DNA of 64,000 bases from M1-B18 sp048264125. Its GTDB lineage: Bacteria > Bacillota > Clostridia > Peptostreptococcales > Natronincolaceae. A program made the translations under genes and the position numbers. Positions 9,128-17,463 of this stretch are shown piece by piece. The stretch covers positions 124,001 through 188,000 of the forward strand of contig JBLXDM010000005.1 of NCBI GenBank assembly GCA_048264125.1, written 5' to 3'. How positions within the stretch are numbered: position 1 is the stretch's first letter; each line of letters starts with the position of its first letter. A model generated the notes under the pieces. The model made no database searches and was not told the DNA's origin. It was given only the letters and a program-made list of their open reading frames with translations.

Positions 9128-10078
9128 CTATTCCTCCTTGCTAAGCCTGCTTAATATATCCAGCTGCTTTTTGGCATCTCCGATAATCTCGTCAATTATC
9201 TCCTTACAGGGCTTTATATCCTTAACCATCGCAGCTATTTGTCCCGCCATTACGGAGCCGTTATGTATATCCCCTTCTACAACCGCCAGCCTTAGCTTGC
9301 CGGTGCCAAAGGTTTCCAGCTCCTCAGGAGAGACGCCATCCTTTTCCAGCTGTGCAAATTCCTTAGTCAGCTTGTTCTTTAAAACCCTGACGGGATGTCC
9401 GGTGGATCTGGCTGTGACTATTGCATCTCTATCCTTAGCCTTTAGCACCATATCCTTATAATTGTCATGAACCTCACATTCGGTGGAGCATATAAATCTT
9501 GTTCCAATCTGTACTCCCTCTGCACCCAAGGCCATAGCTGCTGCAAAGCCTCTACCATCTGCAATGCCACCTGCTGCTATCACCGGAATGCTTATCTCAT
9601 CGGCAACCTGTGGCACTAAAACCATAGTGGTCAATTCCCCAATATGTCCTCCCGCTTCGGTACCCTCAACTATAACTGCATCTACTCCTAGCTTTTCCAT
9701 CCGCTTAGCCAATGCAACCGAAGGCACCACCGGTATTATTTTTGTGCCTATTTCCTTCAGGGCCTCGATATACTTGGCAGGATTTCCTGCCCCTGTTGTT
9801 ACTACAGCCACCCTTTCCCTCAATATAACCGACACTACCTCCTCAACAAAGGGAGATAGCAGCATTACATTTACACCAAAGGGCTTATTCGTAAGCTTTT
9901 TAGCTTTTATAATTTCCTTTTCAACAACTTCAGCCGGGGCATTGCCTGCTGCAATAATTCCCAATCCGCCTGCCTCCGATACTGCTGCAGCCAATTCGGC
10001 TGTTGCCACCCAAGCCATTCCTCCTTGAATAATCGGATATTTAATATTCAATATTTCACATAATCTCGTCTTAAACAC
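9128..10078 (-). CDS. fabK: Enoyl-ACP reductase II (FMN-dependent)
   Basis: FabK-type flavoprotein that performs the last reduction of each fatty-acid cycle. 316 residues with a nitronate-monooxygenase-like TIM barrel: start motif YPIIQGGMAW, EGTEAGGHIG for substrate/FMN binding and GVQIGTRF at the phosphate site. GTG start with AGGAGGG six bases upstream. No FabI or FabL gene is in the window, so FabK is probably the main enoyl reductase. FabK enzymes are known to be insensitive to triclosan. The gene lies between fabH and fabD. Confidence 0.95.
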   Translation of the reverse strand: MFKTRLCEILNIKYPIIQGGMAWVATAELAAAVSEAGGLGIIAAGNAPAEVVEKEIIKAKKLTNKPFGVNVMLLSPFVEEVVSVILRERVAVVTTGAGNPAKYIEALKEIGTKIIPVVPSVALAKRMEKLGVDAVIVEGTEAGGHIGELTTMVLVPQVADEISIPVIAAGGIADGRGFAAAMALGAEGVQIGTRFICSTECEVHDNYKDMVLKAKDRDAIVTARSTGHPVRVLKNKLTKEFAQLEKDGVSPEELETFGTGKLRLAVVEGDIHNGSVMAGQIAAMVKDIKPCKEIIDEIIGDAKKQLDILSRLSKEE

Positions 10079-10100
10079 AGTATCCCTCCTTTTAGCTGCT

Positions 10101-11093
10101 TTACTTAGACCATTTCAACACTGAGGAGCCCCAGGTAAGTCCTCCTCCGAAGGCTACCAGCACAACGATGTCTCCCTTTTTTATACGATTTTCCCTAACC
10201 GCCTCATCCAATGCAACCGGAACGGAGGCCGCTGACATATTTCCGTATTTGTCTAAATTTACAAAAACCTTATCCATAGGTAGCTTTAAACGCTTTGCTG
10301 CTGCATCTATTATTCTGATATTGGCCTGATGCGGTATCATAAAATCTATGTCCTCTACAGTCATGCCGCATAGCTCCAATGCCTCAATTGCTGCCTTTCC
10401 CATTACTCTTACGGCAAATTTAAAAACCTCACTGCCGTCCATTTTTACAAAATGAAGCTTGTTGGTTACAGATTCTATTGTAGCAGGGATTCTAGAGCCT
10501 CCACCGGGTAATGCCAGTGCATTGCCATTAAAGCCATCTGCTCCTAGGTATGAGGATAAAATGCCATAGCCCTCCTCAACCCTTTGTAGCACCACTGCAC
10601 CTGCGCCATCACCAAATAGCACGCAGGTATTCCTATCCTCCCAGTCCAACACCTTTGAAAGGGTCTCTGCGCCGATGATCAGTACATTTTTATAGAAGCC
10701 GTTTCGTATAAACTGCTGACCCACCGTCATGGCATATAAAAAGCCTGAGCATGCAGCCTCAATATCAAAGGCGGCTGCCTTTACAGCCTTGATGTTGCTC
10801 TGAACAATGCAAGCGGTTGAAGGGAAAGCCATATCCGGCGTAACCGTAGCAACGATGATCAGGTCCAGCTCCTCTGCCCCTATTCCTGCATCCGCCAGCG
10901 CTAGCTTTGCCGCCTCAGTAGATAAATCTGAGGTGGCAACCCTTTCGTCTGCAACCCTTCTGCTGGATATCCCAGTTCTGGTACGTATCCATTCGTCAGT
11001 TGTCTCCACCATTTTTTCTATATCAAAATTTGTTACCTCTCTCTCTGGTAGATAGCTGCCTATCCCAGTTATGCCAACAGCGTATTCCTGCAT
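10101..11093 (-). CDS. fabH: 3-oxoacyl-ACP synthase III (initiation)
   Basis: Starts fatty-acid synthesis by condensing a CoA primer with malonyl-ACP. About 330 residues. Active-site Cys115 in EAACSGF, His in IPHQANIRI and Asn in KYGNMSAAS form the KAS III triad. The plsX stop and this ATG overlap as TGATG, a sign of translational coupling. A TTG one codon upstream (11094-11096) has slightly better spacing to GGAG and cannot be excluded; it would add one residue. Confidence 0.96.
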   Translation of the reverse strand: MQEYAVGITGIGSYLPEREVTNFDIEKMVETTDEWIRTRTGISSRRVADERVATSDLSTEAAKLALADAGIGAEELDLIIVATVTPDMAFPSTACIVQSNIKAVKAAAFDIEAACSGFLYAMTVGQQFIRNGFYKNVLIIGAETLSKVLDWEDRNTCVLFGDGAGAVVLQRVEEGYGILSSYLGADGFNGNALALPGGGSRIPATIESVTNKLHFVKMDGSEVFKFAVRVMGKAAIEALELCGMTVEDIDFMIPHQANIRIIDAAAKRLKLPMDKVFVNLDKYGNMSAASVPVALDEAVRENRIKKGDIVVLVAFGGGLTWGSSVLKWSK

Positions 11094-12097
11094 CAATTCG
11101 TATCATCTCCTAAGCTTTTTATTTCATTTACTATTTCTTGTATAACCTTACTATCTATTAGTATTTTAGCCTGACGTATGGCATTTTTTACAGCATTGTC
11201 GTTTGAGCTTCCATGGGCCTTAATAAGGATGCCCTGAACCCCTAGAAAGGGTGCTCCTCCGTATTCTGTGTAATCAAATCTCTTTTTAAACCCCTTAAGG
11301 CCTGATTTTAATAGCATGGCACCAAGCTTCCTAACTGGACTACTGGTGAATTCATCCTTAAGGACTTTAAAAATTACTCCTGCAACGCCCTCCGTCAGCT
11401 TTAAAACCACATTACCTGTGAAGCCGTCACAGACTATAACATCCGCATATCCGGTAGGTATATCTCTGGCTTCTACGTTACCTATGAAATTATAGGGAGC
11501 CTCCTTTAAGACCTTGTAGGCTGCCTTAGTTGTGTCATTTCCCTTTCCCTCTTCTGCTCCGATATTGACAAGGCATACCCTTGGCTTCTCTTTGTTTAAA
11601 ACCCTTTCAGCATATATGCTCCCCATCATTCCGAATTCGAGATAGTTTCTGGGCTTGCAGTCGGCATTAGCTCCACCGTCTATCAATATGGAAATACCTT
11701 TTGCTGTTGGATAGGGGGGTGCCAACGCCGGTCTGTCAATTCCCGGAATTCTTCCGAGGACAAAAAGGCCTCCCGCCAGCAGCGCCCCCGTATTCCCTGC
11801 GGATATAACGGCATCAGCCCTGCCATCCTTTACCAAATTCAACGCCACAACCATAGAGGAATCCTTCTTTTTTCTGATGGCAGCCACTGGCTTATCTTCA
11901 TTTTCAATTACTTCACTGCAATGTATTACCTCAATATATTCTTTAGGAAAATCGTACTTCTTAAGCTCCTCCTTAAGCAGTGCTTCATCTCCGGTTAAAA
12001 TCATATGTACGCCGTATTCCTTTACCGCTGCAACGGCACCCTTAACCGTCACCACCGGTCCATGATCTCCTCCCATAGCGTCCAATGCTATCTTCAT
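11093..12097 (-). CDS. plsX: Phosphate acyltransferase PlsX
   Basis: Makes acyl-phosphate from acyl-ACP, the acyl donor for PlsY at the first step of phospholipid synthesis. 334 residues starting MKIALDAMGGDHGP, the family signature, with SAGNTGALLAGG and DGFTGNVVLK also present. Its start overlaps the fapR stop as ATGA and its stop overlaps the fabH start. The arrangement fapR-plsX-fab links membrane lipid supply to malonyl-CoA sensing. Confidence 0.97.
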   Translation of the reverse strand: MKIALDAMGGDHGPVVTVKGAVAAVKEYGVHMILTGDEALLKEELKKYDFPKEYIEVIHCSEVIENEDKPVAAIRKKKDSSMVVALNLVKDGRADAVISAGNTGALLAGGLFVLGRIPGIDRPALAPPYPTAKGISILIDGGANADCKPRNYLEFGMMGSIYAERVLNKEKPRVCLVNIGAEEGKGNDTTKAAYKVLKEAPYNFIGNVEARDIPTGYADVIVCDGFTGNVVLKLTEGVAGVIFKVLKDEFTSSPVRKLGAMLLKSGLKGFKKRFDYTEYGGAPFLGVQGILIKAHGSSNDNAVKNAIRQAKILIDSKVIQEIVNEIKSLGDDTN

Positions 12098-12681
12098 ATC
12101 TCGTCCTCCCCTTTTTTCTCTTTAAGAGCCACCAATATAAACTTACCTCTAAAGACTTGCATGCTATTTACATTGATTTTCACATGGACAAAATGACTAT
12201 TGCCACGGACCCTAACCACCTCTGCCTTAGCCACCAGCTTATCGCCTGCTGTTACGGGGCTTAGATATTTAATATTTGATACCCCCGTCAAGGCCACCTC
12301 TGCATCTATGACAGCCATTGCCAGGGATTCTGCTTGAGAAAAAATGTGATGCCCTCTTACAATATTCGTTTTACTAAAGGCCATGGAGGAGGTGGTTTCC
12401 AATAATGATATACCCCTTTCCCCCAGCTTTAAATCTATAAGCTCACCGACTATTTCATTTCCACCTAGGCTTCGCACCTTCTGATAGTTGTTCTCTGCCA
12501 CCTGCTTTACTCTTTCCCTCAGCTCAGGTATTCCCATCTCTAATCGATCCAGCCGTATGGTCTGAATACTGACATGAAACTGCTCAGCAAGCTCTTCATC
12601 TGTTACAAAGGGATCGCTTTTGATTAGGTCCTTCAAACCCTCTTGACGGTCTACTTTACTTATTCTTTTTTGTAAAGCCAT
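12094..12681 (-). CDS. fapR: FapR, malonyl-CoA-responsive repressor of lipid synthesis
   Basis: 195 residues: N-terminal helix-turn-helix (about residues 10-60, with DEELAEQFHVSIQTIRLDR) and C-terminal hot-dog thioesterase-like domain that binds malonyl-CoA in the known family. Binding of malonyl-CoA releases FapR from DNA. It is the first gene of the operon plsX-fabH-K-D-G-acpP-fabF. A consensus FapR operator at 12710-12726 overlaps its own promoter, so autoregulation and control of the full operon are expected. Confidence 0.96.
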   Translation of the reverse strand: MALQKRISKVDRQEGLKDLIKSDPFVTDEELAEQFHVSIQTIRLDRLEMGIPELRERVKQVAENNYQKVRSLGGNEIVGELIDLKLGERGISLLETTSSMAFSKTNIVRGHHIFSQAESLAMAVIDAEVALTGVSNIKYLSPVTAGDKLVAKAEVVRVRGNSHFVHVKINVNSMQVFRGKFILVALKEKKGEDEI

Positions 12682-12709
12682 CGAATCACCCCTATATTAG
12701 TACTTATAT

Positions 12710-12726
12710 TTAGTACCTGATACTAA
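12710..12726. promoter_or_regulatory. FapR operator
   Basis: Seventeen-base palindrome TTAGTACCTGATACTAA, matching the known FapR site pattern TTAGTACC-N-GGTACTAA as I remember it. It begins five bases after the -10 box of the fapR promoter and should cover the transcription start. A further TTAGTACTTA at 12697-12706 and TAAGTATA on the other side resemble weaker half sites. Confidence 0.9.
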
Positions 12727-12731
12727 TAATA

Positions 12732-12760
12732 AGTATACATTATCGTTTTAAAAAAATCAA
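12732..12760 (-). promoter_or_regulatory. SigA-type promoter of fapR-fab operon
   Basis: -35 TTGATT (12755-12760), 17-base spacer, -10 TATACT (12732-12737) on the minus strand. Transcription would begin near 12725, inside the FapR operator, which explains repression. Confidence 0.8.
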
Positions 12761-12802
12761 GGCCTTATATGCTATTAATTCCAGCGCTGGATTTTGGTGT
12801 CA

Positions 12803-12847
12803 GCAAAAAATAAAAATGGACCAGAGAATAGCTCCCCGATCCATTTT
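12803..12847 (-). terminator. Terminator after rpmF
   Basis: AAAATGGA at 12813-12820 pairs with TCCATTTT at 12840-12847, with further weak pairing inside. On the minus strand it is followed by TTTTTATTTTTTG. It separates DUF177-rpmF from the fapR operon. Confidence 0.75.
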
Positions 12848-12856
12848 GAATAATCA

Positions 12857-13036
12857 TTATTTTGTTGCAACAACCTCTTTGTTTTTATAAAATCCGCATG
12901 CTCCACAAACACGGTGAGGTAATTTAGGCTCATGACATTGAGGACACTTAACTAAACCTACCGCAGTATACTTTGAGTTAGCAGCTCTTCTCATGTTTTT
13001 CTTGGATTTGCTCGTTCTTCGCTTTGGTACTGCCAT
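12857..13036 (-). CDS. rpmF: 50S ribosomal protein L32
   Basis: 59 residues, starting MAVPKRRTSKSKKNMRRA, with a zinc ribbon CPQC...CGAC. This is the zinc-binding (C+) form of L32. ATG at 13034-13036 has AGGAGG eight bases upstream; an in-frame GTG at 13043-13045 is inside that ribosome site. The ribosome site overlaps the DUF177 stop codon, so the two genes form one transcription unit, as is common across bacteria. Confidence 0.97.
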   Translation of the reverse strand: MAVPKRRTSKSKKNMRRAANSKYTAVGLVKCPQCHEPKLPHRVCGACGFYKNKEVVATK

Positions 13037-13049
13037 TTTTAACACCTCC

Positions 13050-13586
13050 TTAATCTTGATGTAACAATTTCCTTAGCTTTGCAAGTCGAGGGTCCAGAAC
13101 CTCTTCCTCTTCCTCTTCATCCTCAGCTGAGTTACATTCACATTGATGCAGATTTAGATCCCCTCCACATTGGGAACATAAACCCTTGCAGTTTTCTGTG
13201 CATAGCATTTTCATAGGTAGCTGTAAAATTATGTTCTCCCTCACAACCTCATTAAGATCTATAATATCATTTTGATAATAGACTAAATCATCAATCTCAT
13301 CATCATCTTCCACTGTGTCCTCGGGGACCAATTCAGCGTTTATTTTAGTATCCATCGGGTAATTGAAGGACTTCAGACATCTGCTGCAATTAACCTGAAA
13401 TTCTGTAAACACCTCACAGGCTAGGAAAATCTTATCGTTCATTACATATAATTTTCCTGTAACAGATGCCGGCGACAGTTGTATTATTACATCGCCATGA
13501 TAATTAATAGTATCAAGATTTAAGAGAAAATTCAAGTCTACCTGGCTAATTTTTTCTCTTTTCAGTGACGTTAAGTCGATTTTCAC
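13050..13586 (-). CDS. DUF177 / YceD family protein
   Basis: 178 residues. Contains CSRCLKSF in the middle and a second Cys cluster (CTENCKGLCSQCGG) near residue 130, then a very acidic C-terminus (DEEEEEEVLDPR). The family is linked with 23S rRNA accumulation in plants and E. coli and is nearly always next to rpmF. GTG start with GAGGTGG five bases upstream. The gene is driven by a near-perfect promoter at 13618-13646. Exact molecular role is not settled. Confidence 0.9.
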   Translation of the reverse strand: MKIDLTSLKREKISQVDLNFLLNLDTINYHGDVIIQLSPASVTGKLYVMNDKIFLACEVFTEFQVNCSRCLKSFNYPMDTKINAELVPEDTVEDDDEIDDLVYYQNDIIDLNEVVRENIILQLPMKMLCTENCKGLCSQCGGDLNLHQCECNSAEDEEEEEEVLDPRLAKLRKLLHQD

Positions 13587-13617
13587 TTATTCCACCTCTT
13601 ACTTATCGCTAAATTTG

Positions 13618-13646
13618 ATTATACAAACGAAAATATGCTTTGTCAA
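13618..13646 (-). promoter_or_regulatory. Consensus SigA promoter of DUF177-rpmF
   Basis: -35 TTGACA (13641-13646), 17-base spacer, -10 TATAAT (13618-13623), both perfect. Start point near 13611, about 25 bases before the GTG of DUF177. Confidence 0.92.
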
Positions 13647-13669
13647 GTATTTTATCTTGATACCAGCAG

Positions 13670-13713
13670 TGCCTTTTTTCATAACAAAAGGCAGGATACT
13701 TGTCCCACCTTTT
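13670..13713 (-). terminator. Overlapping hairpins after ackA
   Basis: AAAAGG (13686-13691) pairs with CCTTTT (13708-13713) with GGA/TCC inside; the same AAAAGGCA (13686-13693) can instead pair with TGCCTTTT (13670-13677). Either could end ackA transcription. The T tract is modest. Confidence 0.55.
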
Positions 13714-13727
13714 GATATTATCATAAT

Positions 13728-14921
13728 CTATTTTACCAGTTCAAGAGTATCCCTTGCAATCATAAGTTCTTCGTTTGTTGGTATTAAAAGAACCTTAACT
13801 TTTGAGTCATCGGTAGTAACTACAGTTTCCTTACCTCTAACATTATTCTTATTATCGTCTATTTTTATACCTAAGAATTCTAAGCCTTCACAAATAGCCT
13901 TTCTTGTTGTAGCTGAGTTTTCTCCTAAGCCGGCTGTAAATACGATTGCATCTAAGCCGCCCATTTCAGCTGCATAGGCTCCTATATATTTCTTAACCCT
14001 CTTGTTATATACCTCTAGAGCCAGTGCTGCTCTTTCATGACCTTCAGCAACTGCCCCCTCTAAATCTCTGAAGTCATTGCTTACGCCAGAAATTCCTAAA
14101 ACACCTGATTTTTTATTCATTATATTATTTAGCTCATGGGTTCCGATTCTTTCCTTATCCATTATATAGCTTGTGATGGCAGGGTCGATATCACCGCATC
14201 TTGTACCCATAACCAGACCCTCTAATGGCGTGAAGCCCATTGATGTATCGATTGAATTACCACAGTCCACCGCTGCCACGCTGGCACCGTTTCCTAAATG
14301 GCAGGAAACTATTTTCAGCTCCTCCAGTGGTTTGTTCAATATAGCAGCAGCCCTTTGAGCTACATATTTATGAGAGGTTCCGTGGAAGCCGTATCTTCTA
14401 ATTTTATGCTTCTCATATAATTCATATGGCAGTGCATAAAGATAAGAGGATTTTGGCATAGTTTGATGGAAGGCTGTATCGAATACACCTACCATAGGCA
14501 CGTTAGGAAGGATCTCCTCGCATGCATTGATACCCATAAGGTTTGGTGGGTTATGTAATGGAGCAAGCTCTGAGCACTCCTCTAACGCCTTCTTAACCTC
14601 TTCTGTAATTATTACTGAGGCAGCGAATTTTTCTCCCCCATGAACAACCCTGTGGCCAACAGCAGCAATTTCATCCATAGACTGTAATGCACCGTATTGC
14701 GGATCAACAAGAGAATTTAAAACGATTCTGATGGCAGCCTTATGGGTTCCCATTTCCTCTTCGATGATAAGCTTCTCTTTACCTGTAGCCTCATGCTTTA
14801 CAAACCCATCCTCAATTCCTATTCTTTCTGCAATACCCTTCGCCAGCACCTCTTCATTTTCCATGTTTATTAGCTGATATTTCAGTGAAGAGCTGCCGCA
14901 GTTTAATACTAGTACTTTCAT
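13728..14921 (-). CDS. ackA: Acetate kinase
   Basis: Converts acetyl-phosphate and ADP to acetate and ATP, the main substrate-level ATP step of acetate-forming anaerobes. 397 residues. Signature MKVLVLNCGSSSLKYQL at the start, GHRVVHGGE near residue 90, and catalytic GVFDTAFHQT, plus YGFHGTSHKYV. AGGAGG precedes the ATG. It appears monocistronic; no pta gene is seen next to it. Neighbouring tmcAL consumes acetate, which may be coincidence. Confidence 0.98.
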   Translation of the reverse strand: MKVLVLNCGSSSLKYQLINMENEEVLAKGIAERIGIEDGFVKHEATGKEKLIIEEEMGTHKAAIRIVLNSLVDPQYGALQSMDEIAAVGHRVVHGGEKFAASVIITEEVKKALEECSELAPLHNPPNLMGINACEEILPNVPMVGVFDTAFHQTMPKSSYLYALPYELYEKHKIRRYGFHGTSHKYVAQRAAAILNKPLEELKIVSCHLGNGASVAAVDCGNSIDTSMGFTPLEGLVMGTRCGDIDPAITSYIMDKERIGTHELNNIMNKKSGVLGISGVSNDFRDLEGAVAEGHERAALALEVYNKRVKKYIGAYAAEMGGLDAIVFTAGLGENSATTRKAICEGLEFLGIKIDDNKNNVRGKETVVTTDDSKVKVLLIPTNEELMIARDTLELVK

Positions 14922-14997
14922 TTAATAACCTCCTAAATTTATTTCTTGCTATTACTTACAAAATTGTCTACATTACTTATAAATATCCAATATCTAA

Positions 14998-15026
14998 ATA
15001 ATAATAGATTATGACATGTTTTTCAA
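14998..15026 (-). promoter_or_regulatory. Promoter of ackA
   Basis: -35 TTGAAA (15021-15026), 17-base spacer, -10 TATTAT (14998-15003) on the minus strand. The leader would be about 70 bases. Confidence 0.6.
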
Positions 15027-15173
15027 GGTTATTTTGTATACAAAATATAATGAAATATTCTCCATGTGTGTATTAATACCCTCAATATATTCTATTTTGC
15101 CAATTATATAAGGATTTTATTAAAATTATATAGTATAATAACAAGGGTAATTATAACCTTAAATTTGCAAAAT

Positions 15174-15201
15174 TTGACGATTGCCTTGACCACATTATAA
15201 T
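15174..15201 (+). promoter_or_regulatory. Promoter of tmcAL
   Basis: -35 TTGACG (15174-15179), 16-base spacer, -10 TATAAT (15196-15201). Start point near 15208 gives a leader of about 170 bases before the tmcAL ATG. Confidence 0.7.
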
Positions 15202-15377
15202 TTGGAGAAGCGCCATGGAAAATTATTCCACGCCCGGCAGAGGCGTAACTAATATCACTATATTTCAAATAATGACAACGCAGTGCTGGAGAAAGCTTAC
15301 CGTTGCCGAGCTAAGAATTGCGGTGATAATGATTATGGAGCGATTGAGCTTCTAATTTTTATACATAGGAGGCCTTT

Positions 15378-16646
15378 ATGAGGGTTTTAGGATTGATAAC
15401 AGAATATAATCCCTTTCACAATGGACATTTATATCATTTACAGCAGGCTAAGGAGATCACTGGTGCCACCCATAGCGTGGCGGTTATGAGCGGTAATTTC
15501 CTCCAAAGAGGTGAGCCCGCTTTGCTCCATAAATGGGCGAGAGCTGAAATGGCTGTTGCTTCCGGCGTAGATTTGGTGGTTGAATTGCCCACCGTTTATG
15601 CCTGCTCTACGGCAGAGCTATTTGCCTATGGCTCTGTAAGGCTGCTGGATAGTATGGGGCTGGTGGATTGTCTATGCTTTGGAAGTGAAGCCGGAGAGCT
15701 TGATTATTTAGAGCAGGTGGCAAGGCTCTTAGCCGATGACCCCCAGGAGCTTAAGTATTTACTTCGTGAGGAGCTTGGTCAAGGTCTTACCTTTCCCGAG
15801 GCCAGAGGTAGAGCAATTGTCGCATATTTGAAAAGCAAAGGGCTGAGCTGCAGGGATGAGGAATATATAAATGCTATAATCAAAAGTCCTAATAATATTC
15901 TCGCTATAGAATATCTTAAGGCATTATATCGTTTAAGCAGCAGTATAGCTCCCTATACCATATTGAGAAAGAAGGCCGATTATCATTCCAGGGAATTATT
16001 TTCTGATATTGCTAGTGCAACTGCCATTAGACAGCATCTGTCCTTGGGGAAGCCCGTCGAAGCCCTTAAAAGCGTTATGCCCCCAACAGCCTATTGCAGC
16101 TTGTCTAAAGCTATAGAGACTAATCAGGCCCCTGTCTTCAGCCACCATTTTCAAAAGGAGCTGCTTGCCCTCTTCCGAAGAGAATCGCCCTCGGGGCTTA
16201 CAAGATACTTTGATGTCAATGAGGGGCTAGAGAATAAAATATTTCAATGCAGTCAGCAGGCACAAAATCTCCAGGAGCTATACAGCTGCCTGAAAACTAA
16301 ACGCTATACCTTGACCCGGCTGCAAAGAATCGCCATGCATATACTTTTAAATATAACAAGAGAAGAAATAGAGTGCTTTAATAGCAATGAAGGACCTCAA
16401 TATATAAGGGTTTTAGCCTTTAACAGCAAGGGCCGCCAGCTACTGAAGCATATGAAGGATACTGCTGCATTGCCGATTATTACAAAGCTTCCTCAATTTC
16501 GTCCTCAAACGGAGGCTGCCAAGCAGATGCTGGCTATAGATATTCGGGCTACAAACATCTACAGGCTTGCAATACCTAATATTGAATTTTCCTCTCAGCA
16601 GCTGGATTATGTAATGAGTCCGGTGTATGTGAAGGACAGTGAATAG
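15378..16646 (+). CDS. tmcAL: tRNA(Met) cytidine acetate ligase (YlbM)
   Basis: 422 residues. In B. subtilis this family activates acetate with ATP and acetylates C34 of elongator tRNA-Met (ac4C), which protects decoding. The N-terminal nucleotidyltransferase fold shows the HxGH motif in NPFHNGHLYHL (residues about 12-22) and the SGNFLQRGEP loop; the C-terminal half is the helical part that binds tRNA. AGGAGG lies six bases before the ATG. It is one of the few plus-strand genes here and is followed by a hairpin at 16708-16760. Confidence 0.93.
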   Translation: MRVLGLITEYNPFHNGHLYHLQQAKEITGATHSVAVMSGNFLQRGEPALLHKWARAEMAVASGVDLVVELPTVYACSTAELFAYGSVRLLDSMGLVDCLCFGSEAGELDYLEQVARLLADDPQELKYLLREELGQGLTFPEARGRAIVAYLKSKGLSCRDEEYINAIIKSPNNILAIEYLKALYRLSSSIAPYTILRKKADYHSRELFSDIASATAIRQHLSLGKPVEALKSVMPPTAYCSLSKAIETNQAPVFSHHFQKELLALFRRESPSGLTRYFDVNEGLENKIFQCSQQAQNLQELYSCLKTKRYTLTRLQRIAMHILLNITREEIECFNSNEGPQYIRVLAFNSKGRQLLKHMKDTAALPIITKLPQFRPQTEAAKQMLAIDIRATNIYRLAIPNIEFSSQQLDYVMSPVYVKDSE

Positions 16647-16707
16647 GGTATAACGAAATAGTGAATAGCGGAAGATTTGTTTTGCCCGGAGCATAACGAG
16701 ATACGGA

Positions 16708-16760
16708 AAAGCAAGAAAGAGGCGTTGTCCCCATAGGGATAGCGCCCCTCTCTTTGCTTT
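16708..16760. terminator. Hairpin between convergent tmcAL and ABC transporter genes
   Basis: Long imperfect inverted repeat: AAAGCAAGAAAGAGGCG (16708 on) against CGCCCCTCTCTTTGCTTT (ends 16760), with CCC/GGG inside. Suitable to stop transcription from both sides; the T runs are short. Confidence 0.65.
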
Positions 16761-16805
16761 GATATGAATGGAATTTGGAAGGTCAAGTAAAGTATGAACC
16801 GTTTA

Positions 16806-17450
16806 TCAATTGGCCAATATATTCAGTTTACCATCGTCAAGAGCATAAATTTGGGTGCAGAGGGTTTCTAAGTCCTCAAAATTGTGGGAGGTCATCAATA
16901 TCGTTTTCCCTTCAGCTTGGAGAATGCGAATAATTTCCTTTATATCGTTATAGGTTTTATGATCCAGAGCGTTAAACGGCTCATCCAGGATTAATATATC
17001 CTGGTTTTCCATAATGGCTTGCGCAATTGCCAGTTTTTGCTTCATACCCTGTGAATAGTGCTCGACCTTTGTAGGATTCTCAACATCCAATCCTACCTTT
17101 TGCATAGCAGCGTAAATCTCCTTATCCCCAATCACTCCCTGAATAGCCGCCAAATAACGAAGGTTTTGTAGCCCTGTATATAGGCCGATAAACCCAGGTG
17201 AATTGATAAGGACACCGACATTTTCCGGAAAATCACGGTCTTTCCCAAGAGGCTTACCACGAACCGCTACCCGTCCGCTGTCCGGGCTTACAAAGCCGCA
17301 GATCAACTTAAAAAGTACAGATTTGCCACTGCCATTGGCACCAACGATACCGACGGTGGTTCCTTCCTCTATTGCAAGGGAAACCTCTCTTAAAACATGA
17401 TGACGTGAAAAGCTCTTGCTTACATGATCTAAAGAAATAATTGTACCCAT
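16806..17450 (-). CDS. ABC transporter ATP-binding protein, BcrA/LanF-like
   Basis: 214 residues, a single nucleotide-binding domain. Walker A GANGSGKS at residues 37-44, a signature written YSQGMKQKLAIAQA instead of the usual LSGGQ, Walker B ILILDEP and the switch His in MTSHN. The YSQGM form is typical of ABC-2 exporters for drugs and peptides (BcrA, LanF). It is the last gene of a three-gene exporter set with the two membrane proteins upstream, below an AgrC/AgrA-like regulatory pair. Substrate unknown; peptide antibiotic or bacteriocin efflux is a reasonable guess only. Confidence 0.92.
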   Translation of the reverse strand: MGTIISLDHVSKSFSRHHVLREVSLAIEEGTTVGIVGANGSGKSVLFKLICGFVSPDSGRVAVRGKPLGKDRDFPENVGVLINSPGFIGLYTGLQNLRYLAAIQGVIGDKEIYAAMQKVGLDVENPTKVEHYSQGMKQKLAIAQAIMENQDILILDEPFNALDHKTYNDIKEIIRILQAEGKTILMTSHNFEDLETLCTQIYALDDGKLNILAN

Positions 17451-17463
17451 ATAGAAATCCTCC

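Larger units (their letters stand above)
14922..15377. other. Divergent intergenic region between ackA and tmcAL
   Basis: Holds the ackA promoter (minus), an AT-rich stretch 15030-15170, the tmcAL promoter (plus, 15174-15201) and a 170-base tmcAL leader with several possible hairpins. No convincing gene; a 46-codon frame at 15215-15355 is discussed in the findings. Confidence 0.7.

Noticed and set aside
9483..10028. 181-codon plus-strand open frame inside fabK
   Set aside because: Antisense to fabK; low-complexity Ala/Thr/Ser/Pro composition and no ribosome site.
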